64,000 bases of DNA from Verrucomicrobiaceae bacterium. Its GTDB lineage: Bacteria > Verrucomicrobiota > Verrucomicrobiia > Verrucomicrobiales > Verrucomicrobiaceae. Below the pieces are notes generated by a model. That model saw only the letters and a program-made list of their open reading frames with translations, was not told where the DNA came from and did not search any database. The stretch is from the NCBI GenBank assembly GCA_027489965.1, contig JAIXZA010000162.1, positions 1-64,000 on the forward strand, in the 5' to 3' direction. Every line of letters starts with the position of its first letter. Position 1 is the stretch's first letter. The position numbers and the translations under genes were made by a program. Shown here in pieces: positions 43,225 to 54,600 of the stretch.

Positions 43225-46200
43225 ATGTTTCGTCATTTCATTTTCTTTGCTCTGCTTTATGCGCTTGCCACTTCCGCTCGTGGTGAGGCCATGCTGCAAT
43301 ACTTCAATACTTCTTGGGTGGAGATCACGAATAAGATGCCTGAGCTTGCAGAGGCTGGTTACTCATCACTCTGGTTGCCGCCGCCGACGAAGGGTTCGGG
43401 CGGATTGTCGGTTGGTTATGATTTGTGGGACCCGTTTGATCTTGGTGGCAAAAATCAGCGGAACTCGGTGCGGACACGATATGGAACGGAAGCGGAGTTG
43501 ATCCGTTTGGTGGAGACGGCGCATCGATTTGGCATCCGGGTGTATTTTGATAACATCATGAATCACCGCGCCTTTGATGTGCCGGGATTCAATGAGAATA
43601 CGCCGATCGACATTTACCCCGGCATGGTGCCAGAGGATTTTCATCTGCGCCGGACACAGGATGGCTTTTACCGGAAGTGGGACAATACCCGCTCTTGGAC
43701 AGATGCTTGGCAGGTGCAGCATCTTGGCTTGGCGGACCTCATCGACATCGCGCAAGAACCTGGGACCACGAACCAAAACTTTGGTCTCACCGAAGGCAGC
43801 ACGGCACTGAAAATCAAGTTCATCCGCGACTATGATCGACCCGAGCAATACTACTTTGATAAAAATGGGAACTACATCGGCTTTGGTGGCCTTCTCACCA
43901 TGGCGCGGCAGCCAGCAAACCTGGGACCCTCGGCCACAGACGCTCAGGCCAAGGCTTGGGCGCAATCCTACCTGAATGCCAATAAAGCCGTGTATGAGGA
44001 ATACGTGGAGAATTATCTGAACCGCGCCGCACGCTGGTTGATGGATCGCACAAAAGCAGACGGGCTGCGCCTGGATGCGGTCAAGCATATCCGAGCAGAC
44101 TTTTTCGGGGCTACGTTTGGCGCAGGAAAGGACAGCAGTGATTATGGCTATAGCGGTCAGGTGCAGCGACAGTTCAACATCAGCCGTGGCTTCTCCGATA
44201 CAAATCATCGTGACACAGTTTTCAGCACGGATGCTGGTCGCGATGATGCCATGCTCTTCGGCGAGCATCTCGGTGAGCCACCGGCTTATGGTCCATTTGT
44301 AGATTCAGGCATGAGGCTGGTGGATAACGATCTGCGCAGTCAGCTCAATAGCCGCCTGGGCAATCCCTCCAGCGGCCTGCAAGGTTATGACTGGGCAGGC
44401 GTGGGCGGCTTTGCAGCGAACATCGGCGTCACTCATGCGCAGAGCCATGATAGTGATTACGCTGCCCGCCGTGAGCTTCAGCATGCGTTTTACTTCCTGC
44501 GTGATGGTCTGGGCCTACTGTACACGGATGGTAATTACCAAGCTGAGACTCTGGGGGAAAGCGGTGGTGCTTTCCCGCGCCATTCCAACACAAGCTTCCT
44601 GGGCCAATGGGCAGATGGTCGCGTGCCTAACTTGCTTTATGTGCATGAGCAGTTTGCTCGTGGTTATCAGCTAGGCCGATTCAGCGATGCCGATGTCGTT
44701 GTGTGGGAGCGTCTGGATAAGCGTGAAAACGGTAACATGAGCGATGCAGATGCTGTGACATTGCTCGTCATGCTCAGCGATAATTATGGCAGCGGTCAGG
44801 CACGCGGTTTTGCGAGTGCTTTCCCAACAGGAGCTTATCTTTACAATTACTCCTGGTATGGCGGCGGCTTCTTCAAATTTAAAGAGGAGCTGTCATCCAC
44901 CGTGCTACCTGCGGGTGGTTACTTCCTCTTCTCATGGAAGAATCCAGACCCCAGTGAACTCTGGGCAAATCACGGCGGCAGACCGATCACCATCACAGAA
45001 AATGGGGTTGAGGCTAAAACCGTGACGGTGAGACGCCGTGATGGTCCCAATGGTGACAAAGCTTTCAATGGTGGCACGCTGCCAGAGGCTTCGCGGCCAA
45101 TCCTGCCAGCAGATACGAATGTCACGGACTACACCTACAGCGCTGTCATTCCGCGTGTCACCAGCAGCACCGGCGTGCGCTTTGTCGCTCGCGTGGATGG
45201 CTCGGCTGAAAATGTGCTCATGAAGTTGGATGGCGGTATTGACTTAAATGGCACGGTGCCCCTCGGTGTCACTGATCCAGCGCTGCGTGACCGTCCGCCT
45301 GCGGTGAGCAATGATATGTTCCTCGGTTATGAACAGCCGAATTTCGTCAGCCGAATCCATCCAGAGCTGTTCGCAGCAAAAGACACGGCTCGCAATTCCA
45401 CAGGCAGTGCTGGTGCTGAGACCTTTACCACCACGACGGTCGTTAATGGCACCTCGCCAAAGTTCATCGATACCAACACGGCGAGCTTTCTGTATCATGA
45501 TCCTGCTGCTCCAGTTGGCAATCTCACGCCGACTCGCAATCAATACGATGCCTCACGCAATGAGATGTGGGTGAAGACAAACAGTGTCGGAGGTGGCTAC
45601 AAGTCCTTCCTTTACTACACCACGGATGGTTCGAATCCCGAAGGCAGTGCCGGACGCGGTGCTGGCACGACAAAAGTGGTGGAGATGAGTTATCGCCATA
45701 ACGACGATGGCGGCAGCACCAACTGGTGGAGCGCTACGCCACTGCCTGGCGACTTCACCGTCACATCCAAATACAAAATCGCCATTCATAAAGAGGCTGC
45801 ACCAAGCTGGTGGCCGGGCAATGCAGACGCGGTCACTCGGAAAAAGAAAATGCAGACCACCTTTGAAACCAATGCGCTGGCTATGGATCTGCTGCCTGTG
45901 CGTCCGCACAATGATTATGGTGTGACTCAAACCGGCCTCAGCGAAGGCATGCACGTCATTCGTGCTAGGGCCTTCTTGAGTCGCGCTGGTAAGGCCAGTA
46001 TCTACAACACATTCACGCAGAGCTTTTATTATGATGCCTCACGTCCACTCGGAGAAGTGCGTTTCCCAGAGAACAATGGGGATACCGTTGGCGGCAGTGA
46101 GTATGGCCTTGTCATCCGCACGGACTCCAGCGTCACGGAAGTGTGGTACAACATCGCTGATTCAGACGCCTCCAATAACGACAGCGTCACCCGCAGCCAA

Positions 46201-49200
46201 AATGGCAATGGTGGCGGCTTTGAACCCTTCAAAGATACCAACCGCAACGGCAATCGAGATGCTGGTGAAACCTTCACCGATCTCGATGAAGATGGAGTGT
46301 GGGATGCCAGCCTTCCAGTCTCCTGGGTCAGGGCCACGGAAGTGACGCCGACCAATACGCCCACAAATGCCAACTATGTCAAAGAATGGCGTTTCACCTA
46401 TGCCAACATACCCGCCAGTGGAACTGCCACCATCAATGTAAGGCTGCGTGAAATCAGCTCTGCTGCCTACAAGGATTTTAATCTAAGCGACACCGCCGGG
46501 CACTACACCACACTTGTCCGCACGGTGAATGTGGATGGCCCAGACAACCGCATGTTCGTCGCTTGGCCGCCGAATGATGAAGACGCCATCACGACCGGCT
46601 ATGTGATGAAGGTGTACTTCTCCAAAGACCTGGCTACAGGCCTCACCGAGCAACAGCTTATCGACCGCTTCACCATCCGTATTGGCTCAAACGAAACTGG
46701 CAATCTGTCGGCCTACCCGCGTGACACCTATGACATTGTGTATGATGAGACCAGTGATTATCACGCCCTAGCTTTCCCGCTGCCCAATATCTACAACGAC
46801 CAGCCGGACTACATCCACCGCATCCAGATCACGCTGGACCGCAGCTCACCTAACCCTGATGTGATTGCCACACGATTGGTCAAGGCGGAGCCGTCCTTCA
46901 TCCCTAGAATCACCATCGCCACACCGCCGGAGTTGGATCAGGACGGCAAGCCGTATGAAGTCATCTTGCCAGATGTCGCTAATCCTACAGCCGAGCAGCG
47001 ACAGTTTGTCATCCGTGTGACCACCTCGGCTGCAGCAGACAGTGTGGTGTTGACGGTCAATAATGGGCCCATGACCGTCAACATGACGCCAGTCACGACT
47101 GTAGAAGGCGGCAGCAAGCACTGGGACTACACCTGGAGCGGCATCACGCAGGGCGAGTTCCGCTTCACCGCGAAGGTCTTTGATGGCCCGTTTGAAAACC
47201 ATGAAGTGAGAAATGTGCGGGTTTTTTTCCGCCAAAGGACGTCGGCGTCGGCGTCCGATCCCGATGACGACGACGACGGCCTTCTCGATGCCGATGAAGG
47301 CACCGCCACGCCACTGCCCAATGGCTTTCCAGCGGATGATCCACGCTTCAAACCCAATTCCGAACAGTGGACGAATGGCGAAGTGCATATCTACAATGCC
47401 TTTGGTAAAACCGATCCTCGCAGCCCCGATACCGACAGCGACGGCCTACCCGATGCGCTGGAGGTCGGCTGGCGTCTTGCTTTGACCGTGAGTGAAGCTT
47501 ACGCCGATACCGGTTTTGGCTTACCTCTTGTCGGTGCGGGCAATGGCGTGTTTGATTGGACAGACACGAATGCGAATGGGCTGCATGATGTGGGTGAGGC
47601 TAACGAAACCTTCACCGACTCCAATGGGAATAACAAATTCGACTTCGGCACCATCCTCACGACCGACACGAATGGTGATGGTAGTCCCAATTTTCGTGGC
47701 GACCTCGATCCACCTTTTTTTAACACACTTGATAACCTCAACAAAGTTCCGGGAGTGAATACCGCTGCTGAAGGTGGGGACCGTGCCAGGCTGCTGCGTG
47801 GCTCCATGACAGATCCTGATGATGCTGACAGTGACAATGATGGACTGCGTGATGGCATTGAGGACGCCAACAAAAACGGCTGGATGGATGGAGATGGTGC
47901 CAGCCTCGCGGCCAATGCTGCGCCAACGCTAGCACGAAGCTGGCCAAACAAAATACGTGATCCAGCTGAAACTTGGACCGAAACCGATCCCAACAATCCT
48001 GACACCGATGGTGATGGAGCCCGCGATGGTAGCGGTGAAGATAAAAATGGTGATGGCATGATCGAGGGTGACTCCAATAACAATCGCGTCTGGAATGCCG
48101 GTGAAATTTGGACCGAGACCGATCCCCTCAAAGCTGATACCGATGGTGATGGCCTGCCGGATGGCTGGGAAGTGCGCTATGGGATCGATCCCCTCATCAG
48201 CGGCCTCGTGAACTTACGCGGTGCAGCGCCTGTGATCGATGATGGAGCTACCGGCAATCCTGACGGCGATGCATTTAACAACCTCGCTGAGCTCACGAAC
48301 GGAACCAATCCGCGTGAGAACAACAACATCACTCCGCCACCACCAGGCCAGATCCGCATTGGTCCGCAGTCTCCCATTGTGGCTGGTGGTGTAAGCAATA
48401 GCCGTGAGTTCACCGACTGGGCCATCGAGGACCTCGTCATGCTGGATGAATACAATGGCGACGGCACCAACAATCAAGGCACAGACATTTTCCGCAATGC
48501 GGATGGCTTTGATAGCAGCCGAGACATCGTTGCCTTTTATGCTCATGATGGTGGACCGACGGCCAATGGTGGTGATGATCTGATCTACTTCCGCATCGAT
48601 TTTCAAGACCTCGTGGCGTTTGCCGAAAATGGCGGAGTCGATGCTTACGTCGTCATTGATTTCAATAGCCCAAGCAGTGGGGAAGCCGCACTCCCAGATG
48701 AGATCGATACCCTCACCAACATGAAATGGGAGGTCTGCGTGGCTGCTTACTCCACAGACAATGGTGCCGTCTATGTGGATACCAATGCCGCGAGCAACTC
48801 CATCAGCATCAACCAAAGCCTCACACCCTTTGGCGTCGTCCGTCGTGACCAAAATGCTGCCAATGGTTTTAAACGAAGTTGGTATAGTAGCACCATGGAT
48901 GCTGTGGAGTTCAGCATCAGCCGCCAAGCCTTGCTAGATGCCGGCTGGAATGGCAATGCCAACACCTTGAACTACCAAGTCTTCACCACCAAAGACGGCA
49001 CTAACAATGGCCCATCTCCCGCACGTGGCGCAGGTGACCTCGCTGACCGTAGTGACATCCGTGATAGTATCCTGGACGACTGGGTCGCCAGCGACCATTG
49101 GCGCGCGCAGCCAGATATTCGCGGCGCTGGCAGCGTGCTGAAAGCATGGTTCGGCCCCACCAACACAAACAACGATCTTTGGAAGCGAGCCAAGGTCGTC

Positions 49201-51633
49201 AGCCTCATGCATGAAAGCCGCCCGCTGATGGCAGGGAATGAAGTGCAGGCACTCATCAATACGGGTAGTGGAGCGGGCTGGCATCGACCGCTGGATGTGC
49301 ATGATGCTTACGATGTGCCGGTGGCGCTGCACATCACTCCGCTGCTCGCCAGTGCCATTCAATGGGCCAAAGTAGATCCCGCTGTGAACAAACCCTGGCG
49401 TGATGGTCCGTCCTTTAACACCCGCATCGGCACCCTCGCTGCCCAGGATCACCTCGACTTCATCGGCACGACCTACAGCGATCACATCCTACCCTATTTC
49501 CCCCTGACCTTCACTCAGACAAACATCGCCGACGCCAATACGATGCTCACAGAAATCTACGGCGCATCTCCTAGCGGTAACGTTTTGTATCCTTCCGAGC
49601 GGGTGCTGAATAGCGCCACCTTTAACCTCATCAGCGGTAGCGGTTTTGGTTTTACCTTTGCGGATCAGACACGCCACATTGAAAAGTGGTTCGGCCGCAG
49701 CGCCTCGCTCAGCAACGACGGCTATCGCATCAATCGCATTCACGGTGTGAAGACCTTTGTGCTGAATGACAATCCAGGCGAGTATCGATTTCAAACCACC
49801 GATGGCGGCCTCAACACCTCTCTGCGCCAGCTTTTTAATCGCAAAGCCCGCAGCAGCGCGCAGGATCAAGTCGTCATCTTGCCGAGTGACTGGACTGACT
49901 TTACCTCCAAAACCAATGCCGATGGTTATGATGCCAACATCGCCTGGATTGCCAGCCATCCTTGGATTCAACTCACTACACCCGATGCCATCGCAGCAGG
50001 TCAGGTGGACTCCAATCGTGACGGCACGCCGGAAGCCTGGCCTTTCATCGAACGCGGCACGCCTGCACTGCCGATGGTTTCAAAGGACTTCGTTCATTAC
50101 GCCTCTCAGGAAAATTACGACAACTGGTTCTTTGGCCAGGCACTGCGTGAGGAGAGTCTGCGAGATAAGATTTTCAATCTTCGCAGTGCCGCTCCTCTGC
50201 CAGCTATCTTTGGTCAAGTCGGTGTCAATGGTCTAGCCCATACCGCGTGGACCTCTGCCAATAGCCTGACGAATCCTTTGTTTGGCCGCCTAGCGCGACA
50301 GAGCTTTCACGGAGCCATGTGGCTCACCGCGTTTCACGACCAAGCTAATCCTAACTCCGCCAAATTCAGCACTGGCGAATACATTTTCCCAGACACCAGT
50401 TTCAACAACCTCGCGGGCTTTTCCAAAGCAGCACAGAGTCAATTCCGCTGGGCTGCTGTGTATCAGAGAGTGGCTCGATGGGCCAGCACTGCTGCCACCC
50501 TCAGCAACAGCGCCAGCGCCACTCAGGAAGACACGGATCTGGATGGCGAGAACGAATGCCTGCTCTTCAATGACCGAGTCTTTGCCCAGTTTGAGCGCAT
50601 CGGTGGTCGCATGACCTGCGCTTTTGTGCGTGATCTGAATACGGGACGCGTGCTACAAACAGTCGGCAATCCCCACAGCTACTCTGGCTTTGAAACCGAA
50701 GATGAAGGCAACGTCAATGTCGTCGCTGGCAACGTCGGTAGCTACCGCACGAGTGGTTTCAAAGACTGGTATGCCGCTGGTCCCAATAGCATCGCCTACA
50801 CCAATGACCTCTACACCGTCACTACCACCACAGGTGGTTTCACCTTCACCAGTGCCGATGGCAAGATCGCCAAGACTATCACCCTCGCTGCTCGCGCCAA
50901 CACTCTGCGTGCTAGTGTGGCCCTCACGGGCGGCGTGACCACTTTGTATCAGCGTCATGGTCTCAGTCCACATTTGCAGAACCTACTCGTCAAAGGGCAA
51001 AATACTCTCGACACACTTTTTAGTGCAGGCGGCCTCGTTTCGCTAACCAACAGTGCGAGCGACGGCATCGTCCGAAGCTATGTCAAAGCAATCTCCGCAG
51101 CCACCCATGTCACCGGAGCCATTGATGACGAAGTGGCGACACCTTTTGATACAGTCAACATGCGCAATCAAGCGCAGACCCAGCAGGTCGAGTTTGCTTT
51201 AACCAACGGTGCTACCTTTGACTTCGGCTTCGAGACGGGGCCGACCCTCAGCGAGTCCCTCGATGGCGACACTCTCCCCGATGCCTGGGAATCCGCCAAT
51301 GGTCTCAGTAACAATGACCCTCTCGGAGTCAATGGAGACAATGGTAACGCTGATACGGACGGCTACAACAATCTCGAAGAATACATCCTAGGTTTGAACG
51401 CCAGCGTGAGTGACCTTTACCAGCCAGTGCCAGTGAAGATCCCTGGCGGATTTGAAGTCACCTTTCCTACCATCCCCAACCGTTGGTATCGCGTCTTTAC
51501 GAGCGACAATCTCACCAGTTGGACGGCCATCACCACTGATCAACTCGGCACAGGTTCGAGCATGGTCACCACTGATCTCACGAGCAATCCTGCCCGCTTC
51601 TACAAAGTCGAAGTTCGTCTAGTCATCCCATGA
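43225..51633 (+). CDS. Giant secreted double glycosidase: GH13 amylase plus GH57-like module, 2802 aa
   Basis: Start ATG 43225 begins a signal peptide (MFRHFIFFALLYALATSARG), 14 bp after the previous stop. The GH13 domain spans about 20-560: region I VYFDNIMNHR, nucleophile Asp284 (GLRLDAVKH), acid Glu347 (MLFGEHL), and His408-Asp409 (SHDSD). Beta-rich linkers and thrombospondin-3 Asp/Asn repeats (about 1345-1695) follow. From about 1960 to 2460 the protein resembles GH57: YDVPVALHITPLLA, TTYSDHILPYFPL, LYPSERVLNSATFNLI (candidate nucleophile Glu2125), VVILPSDWTDF (candidate acid Asp2222) and ANIAWIASHPWIQLTTP. An acidic QEDTDLDGENECLLFND unit and a C-terminal YRVFTSDNLTSW...RFYKV module complete it. 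Presumably acts on alpha-glucans. The GH57-like call is weaker than the GH13 call. It overlaps the next gene by 4 bp. Confidence 0.83.
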   Translation: MFRHFIFFALLYALATSARGEAMLQYFNTSWVEITNKMPELAEAGYSSLWLPPPTKGSGGLSVGYDLWDPFDLGGKNQRNSVRTRYGTEAELIRLVETAHRFGIRVYFDNIMNHRAFDVPGFNENTPIDIYPGMVPEDFHLRRTQDGFYRKWDNTRSWTDAWQVQHLGLADLIDIAQEPGTTNQNFGLTEGSTALKIKFIRDYDRPEQYYFDKNGNYIGFGGLLTMARQPANLGPSATDAQAKAWAQSYLNANKAVYEEYVENYLNRAARWLMDRTKADGLRLDAVKHIRADFFGATFGAGKDSSDYGYSGQVQRQFNISRGFSDTNHRDTVFSTDAGRDDAMLFGEHLGEPPAYGPFVDSGMRLVDNDLRSQLNSRLGNPSSGLQGYDWAGVGGFAANIGVTHAQSHDSDYAARRELQHAFYFLRDGLGLLYTDGNYQAETLGESGGAFPRHSNTSFLGQWADGRVPNLLYVHEQFARGYQLGRFSDADVVVWERLDKRENGNMSDADAVTLLVMLSDNYGSGQARGFASAFPTGAYLYNYSWYGGGFFKFKEELSSTVLPAGGYFLFSWKNPDPSELWANHGGRPITITENGVEAKTVTVRRRDGPNGDKAFNGGTLPEASRPILPADTNVTDYTYSAVIPRVTSSTGVRFVARVDGSAENVLMKLDGGIDLNGTVPLGVTDPALRDRPPAVSNDMFLGYEQPNFVSRIHPELFAAKDTARNSTGSAGAETFTTTTVVNGTSPKFIDTNTASFLYHDPAAPVGNLTPTRNQYDASRNEMWVKTNSVGGGYKSFLYYTTDGSNPEGSAGRGAGTTKVVEMSYRHNDDGGSTNWWSATPLPGDFTVTSKYKIAIHKEAAPSWWPGNADAVTRKKKMQTTFETNALAMDLLPVRPHNDYGVTQTGLSEGMHVIRARAFLSRAGKASIYNTFTQSFYYDASRPLGEVRFPENNGDTVGGSEYGLVIRTDSSVTEVWYNIADSDASNNDSVTRSQNGNGGGFEPFKDTNRNGNRDAGETFTDLDEDGVWDASLPVSWVRATEVTPTNTPTNANYVKEWRFTYANIPASGTATINVRLREISSAAYKDFNLSDTAGHYTTLVRTVNVDGPDNRMFVAWPPNDEDAITTGYVMKVYFSKDLATGLTEQQLIDRFTIRIGSNETGNLSAYPRDTYDIVYDETSDYHALAFPLPNIYNDQPDYIHRIQITLDRSSPNPDVIATRLVKAEPSFIPRITIATPPELDQDGKPYEVILPDVANPTAEQRQFVIRVTTSAAADSVVLTVNNGPMTVNMTPVTTVEGGSKHWDYTWSGITQGEFRFTAKVFDGPFENHEVRNVRVFFRQRTSASASDPDDDDDGLLDADEGTATPLPNGFPADDPRFKPNSEQWTNGEVHIYNAFGKTDPRSPDTDSDGLPDALEVGWRLALTVSEAYADTGFGLPLVGAGNGVFDWTDTNANGLHDVGEANETFTDSNGNNKFDFGTILTTDTNGDGSPNFRGDLDPPFFNTLDNLNKVPGVNTAAEGGDRARLLRGSMTDPDDADSDNDGLRDGIEDANKNGWMDGDGASLAANAAPTLARSWPNKIRDPAETWTETDPNNPDTDGDGARDGSGEDKNGDGMIEGDSNNNRVWNAGEIWTETDPLKADTDGDGLPDGWEVRYGIDPLISGLVNLRGAAPVIDDGATGNPDGDAFNNLAELTNGTNPRENNNITPPPPGQIRIGPQSPIVAGGVSNSREFTDWAIEDLVMLDEYNGDGTNNQGTDIFRNADGFDSSRDIVAFYAHDGGPTANGGDDLIYFRIDFQDLVAFAENGGVDAYVVIDFNSPSSGEAALPDEIDTLTNMKWEVCVAAYSTDNGAVYVDTNAASNSISINQSLTPFGVVRRDQNAANGFKRSWYSSTMDAVEFSISRQALLDAGWNGNANTLNYQVFTTKDGTNNGPSPARGAGDLADRSDIRDSILDDWVASDHWRAQPDIRGAGSVLKAWFGPTNTNNDLWKRAKVVSLMHESRPLMAGNEVQALINTGSGAGWHRPLDVHDAYDVPVALHITPLLASAIQWAKVDPAVNKPWRDGPSFNTRIGTLAAQDHLDFIGTTYSDHILPYFPLTFTQTNIADANTMLTEIYGASPSGNVLYPSERVLNSATFNLISGSGFGFTFADQTRHIEKWFGRSASLSNDGYRINRIHGVKTFVLNDNPGEYRFQTTDGGLNTSLRQLFNRKARSSAQDQVVILPSDWTDFTSKTNADGYDANIAWIASHPWIQLTTPDAIAAGQVDSNRDGTPEAWPFIERGTPALPMVSKDFVHYASQENYDNWFFGQALREESLRDKIFNLRSAAPLPAIFGQVGVNGLAHTAWTSANSLTNPLFGRLARQSFHGAMWLTAFHDQANPNSAKFSTGEYIFPDTSFNNLAGFSKAAQSQFRWAAVYQRVARWASTAATLSNSASATQEDTDLDGENECLLFNDRVFAQFERIGGRMTCAFVRDLNTGRVLQTVGNPHSYSGFETEDEGNVNVVAGNVGSYRTSGFKDWYAAGPNSIAYTNDLYTVTTTTGGFTFTSADGKIAKTITLAARANTLRASVALTGGVTTLYQRHGLSPHLQNLLVKGQNTLDTLFSAGGLVSLTNSASDGIVRSYVKAISAATHVTGAIDDEVATPFDTVNMRNQAQTQQVEFALTNGATFDFGFETGPTLSESLDGDTLPDAWESANGLSNNDPLGVNGDNGNADTDGYNNLEEYILGLNASVSDLYQPVPVKIPGGFEVTFPTIPNRWYRVFTSDNLTSWTAITTDQLGTGSSMVTTDLTSNPARFYKVEVRLVIP
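47255..48310 (+). repeat. Thrombospondin type 3-like calcium-binding repeats
   Basis: Repeated D-x-D-x-D-G-x-x-D units (DPDDDDDGLLDADE, DTDSDGLPDALEVG, DSDNDGLRDGIED, DTDGDGARDG, DTDGDGLPDGWEV) separate the GH13 and GH57-like parts of the 2802-residue protein. They most likely form a Ca2+-stiffened rod. Confidence 0.85.
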
Positions 51634-54600
51634 TCTGTCTTCTCTTATTCTCCTTATTTACTACAACAGCCTTTGCTTGGGTCGCTAATGAAGTGGATTT
51701 CCCGGGTGATGGCCAAGGGTGGGATCTTGCCACGACGAATAGCTACAAATTCACGGGGCCAGATGGCAGCGCGGAGTGGTTCCGCTTTGAGTGGACGGCT
51801 TCAGCCGCAGACAGTGACTACAATTTCAAAATGGTCACAGGAAACAACTGGACTCAAGACTACGGTGGTAATCTCATCTTCCCGAAGAATGAGCTGGCCA
51901 TCCTGTATTACCAACCTCTCGGAGATTCGGCCTCTAAACTCAGTGGCGGTGTCATCAGTGGGAAGCGATACTTGTTCACTGTGAAGGACCCAGGTCTGGC
52001 CAATACCTTCATCAGTGTGATGGAGCTGAGCAGTGCGCCAGTTAGCATCACCACCGTGAGCCGCAACGCCACAACAGGGCTCATCACGATCAATCTCACA
52101 GGTGCACCTTCGGCAGAAGAAAAGGTCTATGTTCGCTTCACGGATAGCAATTGGACTTACTCTCAAGTGATCCAGGCACAGGTGACTGGCAGCACAGCAA
52201 CGACGACGATCCCTGATCTGAAGGATGGCAAAACTTATCAGTGGTATGCCATGACGAGCACGGCCACGCCGGACAAATTTCACAACAGCTACGCCACTGA
52301 TGCCCTGACGATTAGCTATCGTAAAGATGTGAGCGGAAACTTCACCATCACAGGCGTCCCACGCATCAGTAATCTCACCATCAATAGCGCCTCTGGTCCG
52401 TATCAAACCACGAAGTTTTTCATCGATGAGATCGCGGCAGACAGTCTAAGTCTGAATGTGAGCACGACATTCAATGCAGGCACAGCCCCGAGCGAAGTGC
52501 AGGTCCTGACAAATCTAAATCGCCGTGACAAGGCGGACCAGGATAACAATGGGGACGGCGTCGCCGATGGCATCCTGCCACCACCGCGTGATCTGGCGAC
52601 GACAGGAGAGACGCATTATTACAAAGCCTACGCCATGACAAATAGCAGTGGTAGCACCTGGACCACCACGCTGCCTGTGACAATCACAGGGGCCTACCGT
52701 GCCACGGTGCGTTACCGCTTTGGTACGGGCACTTGGTTCTATTACGGAGATCGTGATCATGCGGTGGTCGTGAGTCCGAAAAAGACGCTGGAGATGATTC
52801 TGTATGAGATCAATACACTCACCATTGAGGCCACCGCGAACAATCAAGCCGGGCGCAGCACTTTTGTCGATCTGCTGAGTGCCGCTGATGGCGATACCGA
52901 TGGTTATGATCACATGAACCTGGATTATTTTAATACGATCCAGACGAATTGTCTCTGGTTCCAGCCCATTCATCCGACAGGTGGGCTTGGCGTGGAAAAC
53001 GATCCCGCGACCTCTGCTCCTTATGTCCCTGGCAGTCCGTATGCCACGAAGAATTTCTTTGCTGTGAACCCAGCCTTTGGAAGCGCAAATACCGAGTCTT
53101 CAGCGATGTCTGAATTCCAAAACTTCGTCGCCAAAGCTGATGCTTACACTGGCAGCGTGGGCACCATCAATGTGATGCTCGACTTTGTGGCCAATCACAC
53201 AGCGTGGGATGCCATCTATGGCCAGGTCGGAGTGGATCTCGGCCTCACTGGCAGCGCGACGACCGCCATTCCAGTGAACTGGTATTCCCGCACGAGTGAC
53301 TACGGCCAGCCAGCGACTTATTTCACCAGCCTGACGGACAAAGACAAGGCCGTGGCTCCTGATCGCAATGACTTCGGTAAATGGGCCGATGTCGCAGACC
53401 TCTACTTCGGTCGATATTCCGCTCAGTGGCGCTACGATAGCTATCCGACGGAGGCCTCACGCCCACATAAAAATGAGGACGACTTCGTGGACTTCAATAG
53501 CCTCAGTCCCGAGGTCATCAAACTTTGGCGCTACATCGGGCAATATCCGATGTATTGGCTGCAGCAGACCGGCCACTCGTTGAGCAATAGCACCACTGGC
53601 ACTTATGCTCAGCGGCTGACAGCTGACGATAAAGGCATCGATTCTCTGCGCTGTGACTTTGGTCAGGGACTGCCAAATCCACTGTGGGAATACATCATCA
53701 ATAAGACACGCAGCGTGAAGTGGAATTTCGTCTTCATGGCAGAAACATTGGATGGCGCAGAGCCCGGCTACCGCAGCAATCGTGTTTTTGACATCCTCAA
53801 TGAAAGCATCGTCTTCCAGTTCACAGGCAATCCACCTGTGAATAAAGAATGGGCTCTTCAGAGTGCGCTGGAAAGCCGCCGAAGTGGCTACAGGACAGGA
53901 GCCATCCTCTTAAACCTCACGGGGCATGACGAGATCATGCCAGACAATGACACTTGGCTAAATGCTACACGCTATGGAGCACTCTCGACAGTGCCTGGTT
54001 TGCCGATGATCTTCAATGGACAGGAGCAGGGCATCCAGCGCTTTAATCAAACCGCGAACAATTGGCACTTTGACGGCTTTGAGACCGATCACGAGCTGAA
54101 CTTCGGCAAACGCGTTCCGCATTTCAAAAAATGGAATCGAGCTCAGTTCTGGACCAATCCGCCGCCGAAAAATGGGGGCCTAGCCCAGTGGTATGGCAGA
54201 GTAAACTGGGCTCGGCTGAACAGTCCTGCCATCAAGAGCATCAATCAATACTACCTCGACCAAAAAATCGGCGGTGGCACACCTGCCGATAACATCTTTG
54301 CCATCGCCAAATATGAACAAGCCAGCGCCAGCCCCGCCTTCAAAGACGTCGTGCTCTGCTTTGCCAATCTTTTTGAGCACAATGCTACGGCCCCAGGCAC
54401 GGGAATCACGACGCATTTTGACACCAGTGAGACCTTTGATATCCGTGGTGGTGTCGGTGATCCACTGTGGAATCTGCTCGGCCTACAAAACAGTGCTGCC
54501 CGTCAATACAACGTCCGCAATCTTGCCAGCAGCAATGCTACAGCCAATCTCTGGCCTTCAGCACGCACGGGCAGCGACATTTATAGCAATGGCATCTTTG

